Positions 10,448 to 20,140 are shown, numbered from the stretch's first letter. The stretch is DNA of 64,000 nucleotides from Akkermansia muciniphila (GCF_018709685.1 NZ_JABDHQ010000001.1:1-64000), one strand, 5' to 3'. Made by a program: numbers and translations. Notes: a model not told the origin generated them from the sequence alone.

Positions 10448-11227
10448 TTAGAATTCCACGCCCAGGCGGAAGCCCACCCAGAACTCGTCCCCGGCGTCCT
10501 TGCGGCGCAGCACCGTGGCCGCCTGGGAATAGTTGACGGAGCCGGAAAGCGAATAATGTTCCGCAAACCGCCACGTCACGCCCAGGCTCCAGTCAATGCA
10601 GTTGGAGCCGTCGTCATAGTCCACGTTATAACCGCCGTTATACCCGTACCTGGCCATGGGGGCCACCGTCACGTTTTCCAGAGGGGACCATTCCAGCCGC
10701 ACAAAGGCGCTGTAATAGGCTTCAAAATCCTGATGCTCCACTTTTACCTGGGTTTCCGTCCCCACGGTCAGCCAGTCTGTCACGGCACAGGAGACGGTCA
10801 GGGCCGGATTGGCTACATTGTAATCCTGCGTGAAATAGAACTGGTGCTCATACCAGGGATTAACGGTCCACTTTCCCAGCTTCCAGGCGTAGCCCAGCAC
10901 CAGGTCCAGTTCATCGTAATTGGCGGAATCCCCTCCGGCGTACCAGGCGCTGAGTGTAAGGTCCTTCCAGGAAATGCCCGGAGCCACTTCCCAAATGCCG
11001 CTGCCCGGCAGGCAGTCCAGCCCTTCCGTCACATATTTGCTGGACCACCCCGCGGAAAGGGAAAAGGCCCAGTCCGTGTCCGTGGAGGGTATGGCGGCCT
11101 CCTGCACTCTCGCCAGGGAGGGAGCAGCCGGGAAAGACGTTTCTCCGCCCACGCAGGCGGTTCCTGTTATCATGGCGCAGCCCAGGGCTGCGGCCCCTAT
11201 GTTTCTTGCGATGTGTGTAATCTTCAT
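10448..11227 (-). CDS. Outer-membrane beta-barrel protein, TorF-like putative porin
   Basis: A 259-residue exported protein with an N-terminal signal (about 1-30) and alternating hydrophobic/polar strands throughout, for example DLTLSAWYAGG, WTVNPWYEHQFYF and YSLSGSVNYSQ. It ends in the aromatic residue typical of outer-membrane barrels (LGVEF). The pattern SLSAGWSSKYVTEG near residue 55 resembles the start of TorF-type putative porins. It sits between kdpDE and kdpABC on the same strand, so it may be co-regulated with them and let K+ through the outer membrane. That role is inference from position. A 17-bp inverted repeat lies 4-20 bases before its start codon. Confidence 0.8.
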   Translation of the reverse strand: MKITHIARNIGAAALGCAMITGTACVGGETSFPAAPSLARVQEAAIPSTDTDWAFSLSAGWSSKYVTEGLDCLPGSGIWEVAPGISWKDLTLSAWYAGGDSANYDELDLVLGYAWKLGKWTVNPWYEHQFYFTQDYNVANPALTVSCAVTDWLTVGTETQVKVEHQDFEAYYSAFVRLEWSPLENVTVAPMARYGYNGGYNVDYDDGSNCIDWSLGVTWRFAEHYSLSGSVNYSQAATVLRRKDAGDEFWVGFRLGVEF

Positions 11228-11230
11228 AAA

Positions 11231-11247
11231 GACGTATCGAATACGTC
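11231..11247. promoter_or_regulatory. Perfect inverted repeat at the translation start of the porin-like gene
   Basis: GACGTAT-CGA-ATACGTC, a 7-bp perfect inverted repeat with a 3-base centre, ends 4 bases before the ATG at 11227 (minus strand). It covers the place where a ribosome-binding site would be. It could be an operator (for example for KdpE or another regulator) or an RNA hairpin that blocks translation. Confidence 0.55.
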
Positions 11248-11381
11248 ATGAATCCTACACAGCATATTGACCTGCGTGAAGTTAAGCCATGCCCTGCAAC
11301 CGTTATGAAAAAATATATTTTTCCGGATGCTACAGATAGAATGCCGCAACTTTTCCCGGCCCGCGGGAATGGAAAAAAGAG

Positions 11382-12080
11382 TTATTCAGCCCCGTCTGCC
11401 ACAATCCTGTACCCCAGGCCGGATTCCGCGCGGATGATGCGGTTTTCCGGATCGGAATCCCCCAGCTTCTGCCGCAGGTGGGCAATGTGCACCCGGAGGT
11501 AGTGCGTATCTTCCTCATGCTGGGGGCCCCAGATTTCACGGAGCAGCTGGCGGTGGGTCATCACCTTGCCCTGGTGAAGCAGCAGCAGGCGCAGAATGCC
11601 GTATTCCTTGGAGGTCAGGTGGATTTCCTCCTTCCCCTTCTCCACGCGCCGGGAACTCAGGTCCACGATGATGGATCCCAGCCGGAACACGGAAGGCTCC
11701 CTGTCCGGACGGTTGCGCCGCAGCATCACGCGCAGGCGCGCCAGCAATTCCCGGCCGCTGAACGGCTTGGTCAGGTAATCGTCCGCCCCGGCGTCCAGGG
11801 CGTCTACCTTCTCATCCTCCCTGTCCCAGGCCGTCAGGATCAGAATGGGCACCTGAGTCCATTCCCGAAGCTGTTTCAATACTTCCAGGCCGCTGATGTC
11901 TGGAAGGCCCAGGTCCAGAATAATGGCGTCAGGCCGTTTCAGCGCGGTCTCGCTCAGGCCCAGTTGTCCGTTCTCACACTCGCGGACATGGTAGCCTGCC
12001 CCGGCCAGCGTGAGGTTCAGAAGACGGCGTATCTGCCGTTCGTCATCAATAATCAGTATATCAGCAGGAAGGTTGCTCAT
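11382..12080 (-). CDS. kdpE: Response regulator KdpE
   Basis: KdpE-type OmpR/PhoB-family regulator, 232 residues. The receiver domain (about 7-120) has acidic residues IDDE near the start and the phospho-acceptor Asp in ILDLGLPD (about residue 56), plus the conserved Lys in LTKPF. A winged-helix DNA-binding domain follows (about 135-228; LTSKEYGILRLLLLHQGKVMTH pattern). It is known to activate kdpABC when K+ is low or turgor falls. It begins 14 bases after kdpD, so the two form one transcript. Confidence 0.95.
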   Translation of the reverse strand: MSNLPADILIIDDERQIRRLLNLTLAGAGYHVRECENGQLGLSETALKRPDAIILDLGLPDISGLEVLKQLREWTQVPILILTAWDREDEKVDALDAGADDYLTKPFSGRELLARLRVMLRRNRPDREPSVFRLGSIIVDLSSRRVEKGKEEIHLTSKEYGILRLLLLHQGKVMTHRQLLREIWGPQHEEDTHYLRVHIAHLRQKLGDSDPENRIIRAESGLGYRIVADGAE

Positions 12081-12094
12081 CAGGCAGGGGGTAC

Positions 12095-14770
12095 TTATTC
12101 TTCAGGAACATGATCATGCTCCACCAGGGGAAAGACAAGGCGGAAACAGGTTCCGGCGGGAACGGGCAACAGGGAGACGGTCCCATGCTGGGCCTCCATG
12201 AAACCGCGCACGATGGGAAGCCCCAGGCCCAGGCCGCCGGGCCGCGTCGTCCGGAAGCGCTCAAAAATGGTTTCCGCCCGTTCGGGGGGAATGCCCGGCC
12301 CCAGGTCATGGACATCCAGCCAGACCTGGCCGCGCGCGGGGTCTGCTCCGCCCTTCAGCGTAATGGGGGTTCCCGCAGGAGTATGCACGCAGGCATTCAG
12401 CAGCAGATTGACCAGCACCTGCTCCATCAGGGAAAAATCCGCCTTCACCAGCGGATAATCCGGCGGCAGGGCGACGGACACGGGATGGTTCCGGCGCGCC
12501 TCCCTGGTGGCGGCCAGCGCCCCTTCAATCACGTCCCCCAGGTCGCACCAGTCCAGCCGGGGTTTCAGGGCGCCGGATTCCAGGCGGCTCACGTCCAGAA
12601 GATTCTTCACCAGACGGCGCAGGCGGCGCGCGGCCAGCAGGATTTCCCCGTACTCCTCCCGTTCCTCAGGCGCGGACGCGGCGCGCCCGGCCAGCTTTTC
12701 ACAGCCGCCCTCAATCACGGCCAAAGGCGTCTTGAACTCATGGGAAACGCTGTCCAGCAGGGAGCGATGCAGTTTTTCGGATTCCTCCATGAGCCGCGTA
12801 CGCGCCCGTCCCGCCCGCAATTCTTCGCGTTCCAGCGCCATGGCCAGCTGCGCGCCCATGCTTTCCAGCAAATCCTTCTGTCCGGCCGTAAGACGCTCCC
12901 CTTCCTCCGGCCTCACGCCAAGCACGCCCATGCAGCGTTCCCCGGACATCATGGGGAGGTAAAATCCTTCCGCCACCGGGAGCGTATCCGTAAACCTGCC
13001 TGCGGGGCGGCGGTGCTCCATGCACCAGGCCGCCACGCTCCATTCCTTCTCACCCATGGGAAAAGCCCCGCCGGACTCCCAAAGCTTCAGCCTGCCGCTG
13101 CCTTCCGGCGTCATGGCCGCCAGGCGCACCCCCATGATCTGGCTCATCTGGCCCACGGCCACGGAAACCAGGGACGGAACATCCGCCGCGGAGGCAAGCG
13201 CGCGCGAGTACAGGAACAGGGCGTTCGTCTTTTTTTCACGCTCCCGCTCCTCCTGCTCCCGCACCCTCAACCGTGACGTAAGGCGCCCCGTGGACAAGGC
13301 CACCAAGAAGAAAAACACGCACATCAGAGCGTCCTCCAGCCGCTCTATCTTGAAGGTCAGGACCGGGGGAATGAACAGCAGGTTCCACAGCAGGGCGCTC
13401 AGCGCGGCGGCCATCAGCATGGCCCACCGGGAACGGATGAAAAATCCCAGCCCCACCACTCCGGCCAGGTAAAGAAAACCCGGCGCAAAATATCCCGTAA
13501 ACGCCGCCATCAGCAGCCCCAGCGCCGTAACCGCCGCCGTCACGCCTGCGGCCAGCCAGTAGTCCCGGCCATATTTTCCCGTTTCACGGTGCCAGCTCTT
13601 CCACCGGTTCCGGGCCGGGCCGGGAGCGGCGGGGACTACGTAAATGTCAATCTGGTCGCTCCCCTTCACCAGCTTGTCCACCAGCGAGATGGGGCGCACC
13701 AGCCCCCACAGGTAGGATTCCTGCGGTTTTCCCACTACAATCTGGCTGACGTTTCTTAAAAAGGCCATGCGGAGCAGCGTTTCCGCCAGGTCGGAGCCGG
13801 GCATCACGACCACCTCCGCCCCCAGCCGCCGCGCCAGTTCCAGATTGGCGTCCAGCCGCTGCTGCTGTCCGGGGGACAGCGGCACGCCCGTATCCACGGA
13901 AAGGGCAATCCACGGAGCATTCAGGGCGTAGGCCATGCGGCGCGTCCAGCGCACCAGCCGGGCGGAAAACGGGCTGGGCCCCACCGCCACCATCAGCCGT
14001 TCCCCGCTGCGCCAGATGGAGCGGTCCCCGGAAATGGTGCGCACCTCCGTCAGCTCATGGTCCACCTTCTCCGCCATGATGCGGAGGGCCAGCTCCCGTA
14101 GGGCCGTCAGGTTGGACTCCTTGAAAAAATGGTCCAGCGCGGCGGATGCCTGGGGAGCGCCGTATACCTTTCCCTCCCTCAGACGGGCGCGGAGCTGGTC
14201 CGGGGAAATATCCACCATCTGGATGCAGTCCGCCTCCGCCAGCACGGAATCCGGCACGGTTTCCTGCACGGGAGCGGCGGTAATGTCATGCACGGTATCG
14301 GAACGGCTTTCCAGATGCTGCACGTTCAGCGTGGTGTAAACGTCTATGCCTGCGGCCAGCAAATCCTCCACGTCCTGGTAGCGCTTCCTGTGGCGCATTC
14401 CGGGGACGTTGGTATGCGCCAGCTCGTCCACCAGAATGAGCTGGGGCTTCACGCGCAGCGCCTCCTCCAGATCAAACTCTTCCATCTCCACACCCCGGTA
14501 AACCACCTTTTTCATGGGAAGGCGCGGCAGCCTGCCGATAAGGCGCATCGTATCCTCACGGCCATGCGATTCCGCCACGCCTGTCATGACCTGCACGCCC
14601 TTGTCCGCCGCCTGAATGGCCGCCTCCAGCATGGCGTATGTCTTGCCCACCCCCGGCGCCATGCCGAAGAAGATTTTCAACAGGCCGCGGCCGGGGCAGG
14701 ATTCCTCCCTCCGGATGGAGGCCAGAATTCTGTCTGCCCGCTGGCTGTCCAAATGCGCTTCTGAAAACAT
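12095..14770 (-). CDS. kdpD: Osmosensitive K+ channel sensor histidine kinase KdpD
   Basis: KdpD of 891 residues. The N-terminal KdpD domain has Walker A GMAPGVGKT (36-44) and DELAHTN. Next come a universal-stress-like domain (about 250-370), four close membrane segments (about 400-495), a GAF-like domain (about 520-650), and a HisKA domain with the phospho-accepting His677 in SVSHEFKTPL. The HATPase end contains NLLLNACVHTP, DLGPGIPPE and GGLGLGLPI. It senses K+ limitation and phosphorylates KdpE. The chosen start is ATG 14770 (MFSEAHLDSQRAD), because the conserved domain begins there; the in-frame extension upstream is Arg-rich and unlike the family. It is divergent from the sialidase gene. 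Confidence 0.95.
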   Translation of the reverse strand: MFSEAHLDSQRADRILASIRREESCPGRGLLKIFFGMAPGVGKTYAMLEAAIQAADKGVQVMTGVAESHGREDTMRLIGRLPRLPMKKVVYRGVEMEEFDLEEALRVKPQLILVDELAHTNVPGMRHRKRYQDVEDLLAAGIDVYTTLNVQHLESRSDTVHDITAAPVQETVPDSVLAEADCIQMVDISPDQLRARLREGKVYGAPQASAALDHFFKESNLTALRELALRIMAEKVDHELTEVRTISGDRSIWRSGERLMVAVGPSPFSARLVRWTRRMAYALNAPWIALSVDTGVPLSPGQQQRLDANLELARRLGAEVVVMPGSDLAETLLRMAFLRNVSQIVVGKPQESYLWGLVRPISLVDKLVKGSDQIDIYVVPAAPGPARNRWKSWHRETGKYGRDYWLAAGVTAAVTALGLLMAAFTGYFAPGFLYLAGVVGLGFFIRSRWAMLMAAALSALLWNLLFIPPVLTFKIERLEDALMCVFFFLVALSTGRLTSRLRVREQEEREREKKTNALFLYSRALASAADVPSLVSVAVGQMSQIMGVRLAAMTPEGSGRLKLWESGGAFPMGEKEWSVAAWCMEHRRPAGRFTDTLPVAEGFYLPMMSGERCMGVLGVRPEEGERLTAGQKDLLESMGAQLAMALEREELRAGRARTRLMEESEKLHRSLLDSVSHEFKTPLAVIEGGCEKLAGRAASAPEEREEYGEILLAARRLRRLVKNLLDVSRLESGALKPRLDWCDLGDVIEGALAATREARRNHPVSVALPPDYPLVKADFSLMEQVLVNLLLNACVHTPAGTPITLKGGADPARGQVWLDVHDLGPGIPPERAETIFERFRTTRPGGLGLGLPIVRGFMEAQHGTVSLLPVPAGTCFRLVFPLVEHDHVPEE

Positions 14771-14963
14771 GAAAAAGGGGGGTCCTGATAATCTCCGTCT
14801 TTTAAACGGATTCACTTTAATGGAACCACGTTCGCGGCGCAAATAAAACAGACCAGAAAAAACGTTAAAATTTTATTAATTTCCCCGGCTCTTCCCCATT
14901 TCTGTTTTCTTCCTCCCCTCTTTCCGCTATCACGTATTTTTGGAATCTTTTTCTCTCTTCACC

Positions 14964-17900
14964 ATGAACGCCTTCCACACTCTCCGCCGCGCTTTTGCTT
15001 CCGCCGCCGTCCTGTTTCTCCTGTACCTGGGCGCCGGCATGGCGCTGCGGGCGGACGAGACCGTTTCTGAAAACTTTGATTCCTTCCAGACAGGGGGGCT
15101 CACCTCCCTCACGACCGCGCTGGGAACCATGACGGCGGAAAGCGGCCATGCCGCCATTGCCAATAACCGCTGGTCTTCCCAGCCCAACTGCCTGCGGCTC
15201 ATAGGCCTGGGTGCGGGGACAAAAAGCACGGCCACGCTGACGCTGCCCGCTCCCCTGGCCGTTAAAAAAATGCTTTCCCTGACGGGGGAACGCTGGACGT
15301 CCGCCAATCCTTTCTCCTTCACCATCCATGCCGTGGACCGGGAAGGGGAGGAAACCCTGGTTGCGGACGGCTCCTCCCTGAAAACGGGCGGCAACCCCAT
15401 GACCCAGCAAGTGACGGGAATCATCCCTTCCGGCACTGCCGGTCTTATCTTCCGCTGCGAGGCCCCCGCCGGCACGGGCGTCCTCCTGGACGATCTGGCC
15501 TTTTCCGAATTCAAGCCTTTCTCCAGCGCCGCGGAAGCGTGGCCGGCCATGATCCGCATGGAGGCCAACGGCATTCTCCGTTTTTCCCTGACGGAAACCC
15601 CCTCCACTTATGCCGGCATGGCCGTCACCGTGGACATGAGCCCGTCCGATGACCTGGGAGACATTGAAAGCGTCTCCCTATACACCGGGGACGCCAACAG
15701 CATTTACTCCACACCCGCCTACGGCAGCGGCGGCCACGGCGCCATGAGTTCCCCCGGCATCCTGGCCAGCCCCGCCCAGCCGCCGGCCCCCGTCATGACC
15801 TTCCCCGTCACTCCGGGGGCGCTCACGGACGGCCAGCAATACTACTTCTGGGTCAGCGTCAAGCTCAAGGATTCCGCCAGCATGGACCACAAGGTGGGCG
15901 CCAGAATCGCCTCCGTTACCGTGGACGGGGAAACGACGGATGTTACCGGCAGAGTGACGGCCCGGCAGCGGATAGGCTATGCCATCGCCAAGGCGAACGA
16001 CCCCGTTTACGGAGGGCCCACGGAAGGAAAGACCTCCAGGAAATTCCGTATTCCGGGCATTGTGCGCGCCAGGAACGGAGACCTGGTCTCCGTCTTTGAC
16101 ATCCGCTACGACGGCCGGAACGACATGCAGGCCAACATTGACACGGGGTGCAGCCGCTCCACGGACAACGGACGTACCTGGACGCCCGTCAACGTGGCCG
16201 TCAACTTCAACCCCACGGGCAATTCCGCCAATGATTACAACTCCGGCTACGGCGTCAGCGACCCCTGCATCCTGCTGGATGAAGTCAACGGCACCCTGTG
16301 GGTGGCAGGCATCGCCAGGCACGGGCTGGCCTCCTCCAAGGCCAACGTGGATGTGGAAAGCCTGGAAACCGTCCAGTACGTAGTGGCATACAGCACGGAT
16401 AACGGCCAGACATGGGGGTCCGCAGACCCGGATACCGGGGAGTTCGTGAAAACGAAGCCCCGGAGCATTAACGGGGACATCAAGAACAGGGCCTGGAAAT
16501 CCTTCTTCCAGGGCCCGGGCCACGGCATTACGATGAAAAAAACGGTCAATGGCGTGCGCCCCATCGTCTTCCCCTCCCAGATATGGACGGGTACCAGCGG
16601 CGCGGGCACCCCCCAGTCCTGCATCATTTATTCCCTGGACCGCGGCCAGACCTGGATCAGCGAGGATACCGGAAAATCCGGCACGCTCGGCATCGGGGCC
16701 AGCGCCAGCGAATGCGTGGTCACGGAGCTGAGCGACGGGCGCCTGATGCTCAACGCCCGCAATGAAAACAAGAGCGGCTACAGAAAAGTCTTCACGACGG
16801 ACGACATGGGGAAAACGTGGACGGCCCACTCCACCAACCTGAAAGCGCTGCCGGAGCCCGCCGCCTGCCAGGCCAGCCAGCTTGCCGTGGAAAACTCCGG
16901 GAACATCGGCAGGGCCCTTCTCTTCTCCAACCCAGCCAAAACCGCCGCCCCCCGCGCCCTGATGACCCTTAAGGCCTCCTTTGACGAAGGCGCCACGTGG
17001 CCCGCGAACCGCCAGGTTCTCTATGATTCCCGCCCCTGCTGCGGCTATTCCGACATCTGCGAGACGGGAGACGGCCACATCGGCGTGCTTTATGAAGGGC
17101 TCAACGGGGATGAGAACATCTTCTTCCTCCGCATTCCGCATGGTGAATTCCTCCCCTCCCTGGACGTTCCCGCCGCCGCCCAAACCATCCGCGTGGAGGC
17201 GGAAGGAGTGACGGCCGCCACGTTCACCGTCTCCAGCGATGACTCCTGGGAGGCCTCCTCCTCCGCGGGCTGGATCACCGTTTCCCCGGCTTCCGGCTCC
17301 GGAAACGGCACAGTTACCTATAGCGTGGACCGCTGGGAGGGCGCGGGAGAACGCACTGGAACTATCACCGTCACCGTTCCCGGCGTCCAGCCGGCCGTGG
17401 TCACCATCATCCAGTCCGGCAGGACTCCCGCCCTGGCCGTGTCTCCCGGCGCCCACGTTCTTCCCAAAAACGGGGGAACGGCCATTTTCTCCGTCACCTG
17501 TGATGCCGCGTGGACCGTTTCCAAAACGGCGGACTGGGTGAACATCACCGGAACGCAGGGAGCGGAAACGGGTAATGGAACCGTATCCATTGCCGTAGCG
17601 GCCAATCCCGGGGAAAGCTCCCGCACGGCCGGATTCTCCTTTTCCTCCTTTGGAACCGTCCGCTCCGCTACCGTGGTTCAGCGGGGGCAAAAACGCACCT
17701 GGGATGAATGGAAAGAGGATGAAATCACCTCCCGTGACCCGGACGCAGGCCAGACGGGGCCCAATGACTCCCCTGCGGGGGACGGCATTCCCAACCTGCT
17801 GAAATACGCCACGGGCCTGGACCCTCTCAAACCCTGCGGGAGCGTGGTGCAGGTTTCCACGGAGGAAGCGGGCGGCGGCGCTTTTCTGGCACTGGACTGG

Positions 17901-18101
17901 CCCGTCAATCCGGAAGCCACGGGAATCAGGCATCTGGTGGAAGCCTCTGAAGACCTCCGCACCTGGACGGAAATAACGGAAGTGGAGACGGAGGGCAAAA
18001 GCTCCGCCTCCTTCCGGGATACCGTTCCCATGAACGCGGAAGGCCCCCGGAGGCGCTTCCTGCGCCTGAAAATCTCCCGGGAAAGGGAAAACACGCCTTA
18101 A
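14964..18101 (+). CDS. Secreted GH33 exo-alpha-sialidase with BACON-like repeats
   Basis: A sialidase of 1045 residues, much longer than a minimal GH33 enzyme. From the ATG at 14964: signal peptide (about 1-30), an N-terminal jelly-roll-like region (about 40-190) and a second beta region (about 195-340). The six-bladed propeller starts with the FRIPGIV motif (about 361-367). Asp-box repeats S-x-D-x-G-x-T-W lie near 399, 477, 557, 611 and 672. The Glu in ASECVV (about 583) and Tyr in CGYSD fit the catalytic pair. Two BACON-like modules follow (about 740-910; DDSWEASSSAGWITVSP and CDAAWTVSKTADWVNIT), then a DPDAGQTGPNDSPAGDGIPN segment resembling a calcium-binding repeat, and a final domain. 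It is expected to release terminal sialic acid from mucin glycans. An in-frame TTG 24 bases upstream is a less likely start. Confidence 0.95.
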   Translation: MNAFHTLRRAFASAAVLFLLYLGAGMALRADETVSENFDSFQTGGLTSLTTALGTMTAESGHAAIANNRWSSQPNCLRLIGLGAGTKSTATLTLPAPLAVKKMLSLTGERWTSANPFSFTIHAVDREGEETLVADGSSLKTGGNPMTQQVTGIIPSGTAGLIFRCEAPAGTGVLLDDLAFSEFKPFSSAAEAWPAMIRMEANGILRFSLTETPSTYAGMAVTVDMSPSDDLGDIESVSLYTGDANSIYSTPAYGSGGHGAMSSPGILASPAQPPAPVMTFPVTPGALTDGQQYYFWVSVKLKDSASMDHKVGARIASVTVDGETTDVTGRVTARQRIGYAIAKANDPVYGGPTEGKTSRKFRIPGIVRARNGDLVSVFDIRYDGRNDMQANIDTGCSRSTDNGRTWTPVNVAVNFNPTGNSANDYNSGYGVSDPCILLDEVNGTLWVAGIARHGLASSKANVDVESLETVQYVVAYSTDNGQTWGSADPDTGEFVKTKPRSINGDIKNRAWKSFFQGPGHGITMKKTVNGVRPIVFPSQIWTGTSGAGTPQSCIIYSLDRGQTWISEDTGKSGTLGIGASASECVVTELSDGRLMLNARNENKSGYRKVFTTDDMGKTWTAHSTNLKALPEPAACQASQLAVENSGNIGRALLFSNPAKTAAPRALMTLKASFDEGATWPANRQVLYDSRPCCGYSDICETGDGHIGVLYEGLNGDENIFFLRIPHGEFLPSLDVPAAAQTIRVEAEGVTAATFTVSSDDSWEASSSAGWITVSPASGSGNGTVTYSVDRWEGAGERTGTITVTVPGVQPAVVTIIQSGRTPALAVSPGAHVLPKNGGTAIFSVTCDAAWTVSKTADWVNITGTQGAETGNGTVSIAVAANPGESSRTAGFSFSSFGTVRSATVVQRGQKRTWDEWKEDEITSRDPDAGQTGPNDSPAGDGIPNLLKYATGLDPLKPCGSVVQVSTEEAGGGAFLALDWPVNPEATGIRHLVEASEDLRTWTEITEVETEGKSSASFRDTVPMNAEGPRRRFLRLKISRERENTP

Positions 18102-18364
18102 GGGCAGAACTACGCGCGGCACAGGAAACCTCCCGGTGAAGGGAGAAAAACTCTCCGGACAGCCTTTCATTCCGGACAGCGGCGGAAAATGCCGCGGGCA
18201 CGTCTGAAATCACCGATTCCAGCGTTTTCCGTGTTCCCGGCTGCCGGCAGAAGCCGCCATGCCTTCTCCCTCCGGAACACACTCTCTAACAAATAAAATT
18301 AAAAAATCGGAATGTTTTTTCCTTTCTTAATTGACAAATCATTCCCTTTCCTCTTAATGATTTA

Positions 18365-19396
18365 ATGTTCATGAATCCGGTACATTGCCTGCCAGCCTCT
18401 TTCTGCGCCTGCGCCCTGTTGTCGGGAACAGCCGCTTCCGTCCATGCGGAAACGGCTTACAGCACACCCTGCGGCTACATCCAGACGGACCTGCACGCCA
18501 AGACCACCGGGTACCTGGGGCTGGGGGTGCATCCGGAAGCCCTGATGCGGCACACGCTTGAGGAAGGCAACATTACCGTTTCCGGTAATAAAATTACCAT
18601 CACGGACCCGGACGTTAATTTCAATGACCTGATGGATGCGGATTCCGCCTATGTTCTGGAACTCATTTTCGGAGACGAGGCGATGGCCCTCCCCCTCAAC
18701 AGGGATGCCTGGAAAAAGCCCGCTCCCTCCTGGACGGGGAATAAAGTGACCGTGGACGATAAAATCACGGCGGACCTGGTTAAAAACACCAAGCCCGTTT
18801 CCTACGTCCTGCGCAAGGCGCGCACCCTGAACGACGTTCTGGGCGCGGACAATACGTTCAGCCTGAAAAGCGGCACTTCCGGCACGGCGGATTCCGTTTA
18901 TATTTCCACGTCGCCCACCATCCAGATTGCAGTTTACCACTCAGCGGCGGACAACAAATGGATGCGCCGCGGCTCCCGGGACGACATGGGCCTTCTCCCC
19001 GTGTTCAACCATGAACCTCTCAAAGTCGTCCGGAAAGCGGGCAATGACGTGCAGGCCTTCGTCATCGGGGAGGTGGTGCAGAATCACCAGAAGCTCCAGC
19101 TCTCCCAGGAAGGCACGCTGCTCCATACGGGGCTGGCCGTCCCCCAGACGCTTCACAGCATGTCCCTCCACACCACCCTGCCCGACCCCTCCGGCGACGT
19201 GGTTTACGTGCCCCTCACTGCGGGAGGCCCCCTGGAGCCGTGTTATTACGATTCCTCCTCCAGCCAGTGGAAAAACAAAAACACGGGTGAAAACGTATCC
19301 TCCACGGTGGTGGAAGGCATTCTGAACGTCCTTTCCGGCACCAGGCTTCCCGCCTGTACAACTGTCCAGGCAACTACCTTGTCCAATCCCCAGTAA
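18365..19396 (+). CDS. Secreted protein of unknown function, TIGR02597-like
   Basis: A 343-residue exported protein with a signal peptide (about 1-29, ending SVHA). The mature start, TAYSTPCGYIQTDL, recalls the TIGR02597 family of paralogous secreted verrucomicrobial proteins, but I hold that match only tentatively. The rest is beta-rich with no catalytic motif that I recognise, and there is no C-terminal PEP-CTERM tag. The next gene, which has such a tag, starts only 15 bases after its stop, so the two are probably one transcript. A second ATG six bases downstream (18371) is an equally possible start. About 260 bases of AT-rich sequence precede it. Confidence 0.75.
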   Translation: MFMNPVHCLPASFCACALLSGTAASVHAETAYSTPCGYIQTDLHAKTTGYLGLGVHPEALMRHTLEEGNITVSGNKITITDPDVNFNDLMDADSAYVLELIFGDEAMALPLNRDAWKKPAPSWTGNKVTVDDKITADLVKNTKPVSYVLRKARTLNDVLGADNTFSLKSGTSGTADSVYISTSPTIQIAVYHSAADNKWMRRGSRDDMGLLPVFNHEPLKVVRKAGNDVQAFVIGEVVQNHQKLQLSQEGTLLHTGLAVPQTLHSMSLHTTLPDPSGDVVYVPLTAGGPLEPCYYDSSSSQWKNKNTGENVSSTVVEGILNVLSGTRLPACTTVQATTLSNPQ

Positions 19397-19411
19397 CTAT
19401 TGATTACCATC

Positions 19412-20080
19412 ATGAAACATTCCTTCCTGCTGTGCGCCGCCGCCGGCCTGGTCCTGACCGGAGCCGCCTCCGCCACGACTCTCTCCGTTTATAATGAAAA
19501 CGACTACGGAGACGCCCCCGTTACGCCCATTTTTGACGCTTCCGGACATTCTCTGGAAAACGGGTCCGCCATGCTCGGCCATTTGACCAGCAGTACATGG
19601 TCCTTTGACCTGGTTAACGGAAACATCCAATGGTCCAGGGACAACACGCCCATGGACCAGCTGAGCTACAGCCAGATGGTGGAAATCAGGCAGAGTTTCG
19701 CCAGCAGCCTCTCCGACGTCTCTCCGGAATATCCCGGCACCATCACCAATAACGGCCAGTTCTCCCTTTCCGGCACCGTAGCCTCAGGACTGGAAGGAAA
19801 GCCTATTGTGCTGCTGATCACCAATGGTGATTCCTCTGCCGAATTTTCCCTGTTTGCGTTCCGGAACGTGACGACAGGCGAACTGGCCCTGTACCCGGGA
19901 GTGGTGGGAGACGACATGCAGCTCTTCTTCGGCTCACAGGAGGAAGCCGCTGCCGAAGGCTATGACTGGTACATCACTCCCCTCCTGGGCGACGATTTCA
20001 ACCTGGTGGTTCCCGAACCCGCCACCGCTACGCTGAGCCTGCTTGGCCTGGCCGCCCTGATGATGCGCAGACGGCGGTAA
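19412..20080 (+). CDS. PEP-CTERM sorting-domain protein
   Basis: A 222-residue secreted protein: signal peptide (about 1-22, GAASA), an acidic beta-rich body with no recognised domain, and a typical C-terminal tag VPEPATATLSLLGLAAL followed by MMRRRR. Exosortase-type processing is inferred from the tag. The start is ATG 19412 (MKHSFLL); an in-frame TTG at 19400 is rejected. The tag-coding DNA shares an identical 33-base block with the PEP-CTERM-type gene at 31751-32482, although the bodies of the two proteins differ. Confidence 0.85.
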   Translation: MKHSFLLCAAAGLVLTGAASATTLSVYNENDYGDAPVTPIFDASGHSLENGSAMLGHLTSSTWSFDLVNGNIQWSRDNTPMDQLSYSQMVEIRQSFASSLSDVSPEYPGTITNNGQFSLSGTVASGLEGKPIVLLITNGDSSAEFSLFAFRNVTTGELALYPGVVGDDMQLFFGSQEEAAAEGYDWYITPLLGDDFNLVVPEPATATLSLLGLAALMMRRRR

Positions 20081-20102
20081 AGCGCTTTTCCTCTCCCTCT
20101 GG

Positions 20103-20140
20103 GCCTCCGCACGGGAATGTTTCCGTCCGGAGGCTTTTTA
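20103..20140 (+). terminator. Rho-independent terminator after the PEP-CTERM gene
   Basis: GCCTCCG (20103-20109) pairs with CGGAGGC (20128-20134), with ACGG/CCGT continuing the stem inside, followed by a T5 tract. It lies 23 bases after the stop codon. Confidence 0.85.

Noticed and set aside
15678-18170. Long minus-strand open frame opposite the sialidase
   Set aside because: Gly/Arg/His-rich antisense shadow; the sialidase motifs are on the plus strand.
18144-18180. Direct repeat TCCGGACAGC twice after the sialidase gene
   Set aside because: Only ten bases and two copies; could easily be chance in GC-rich sequence.
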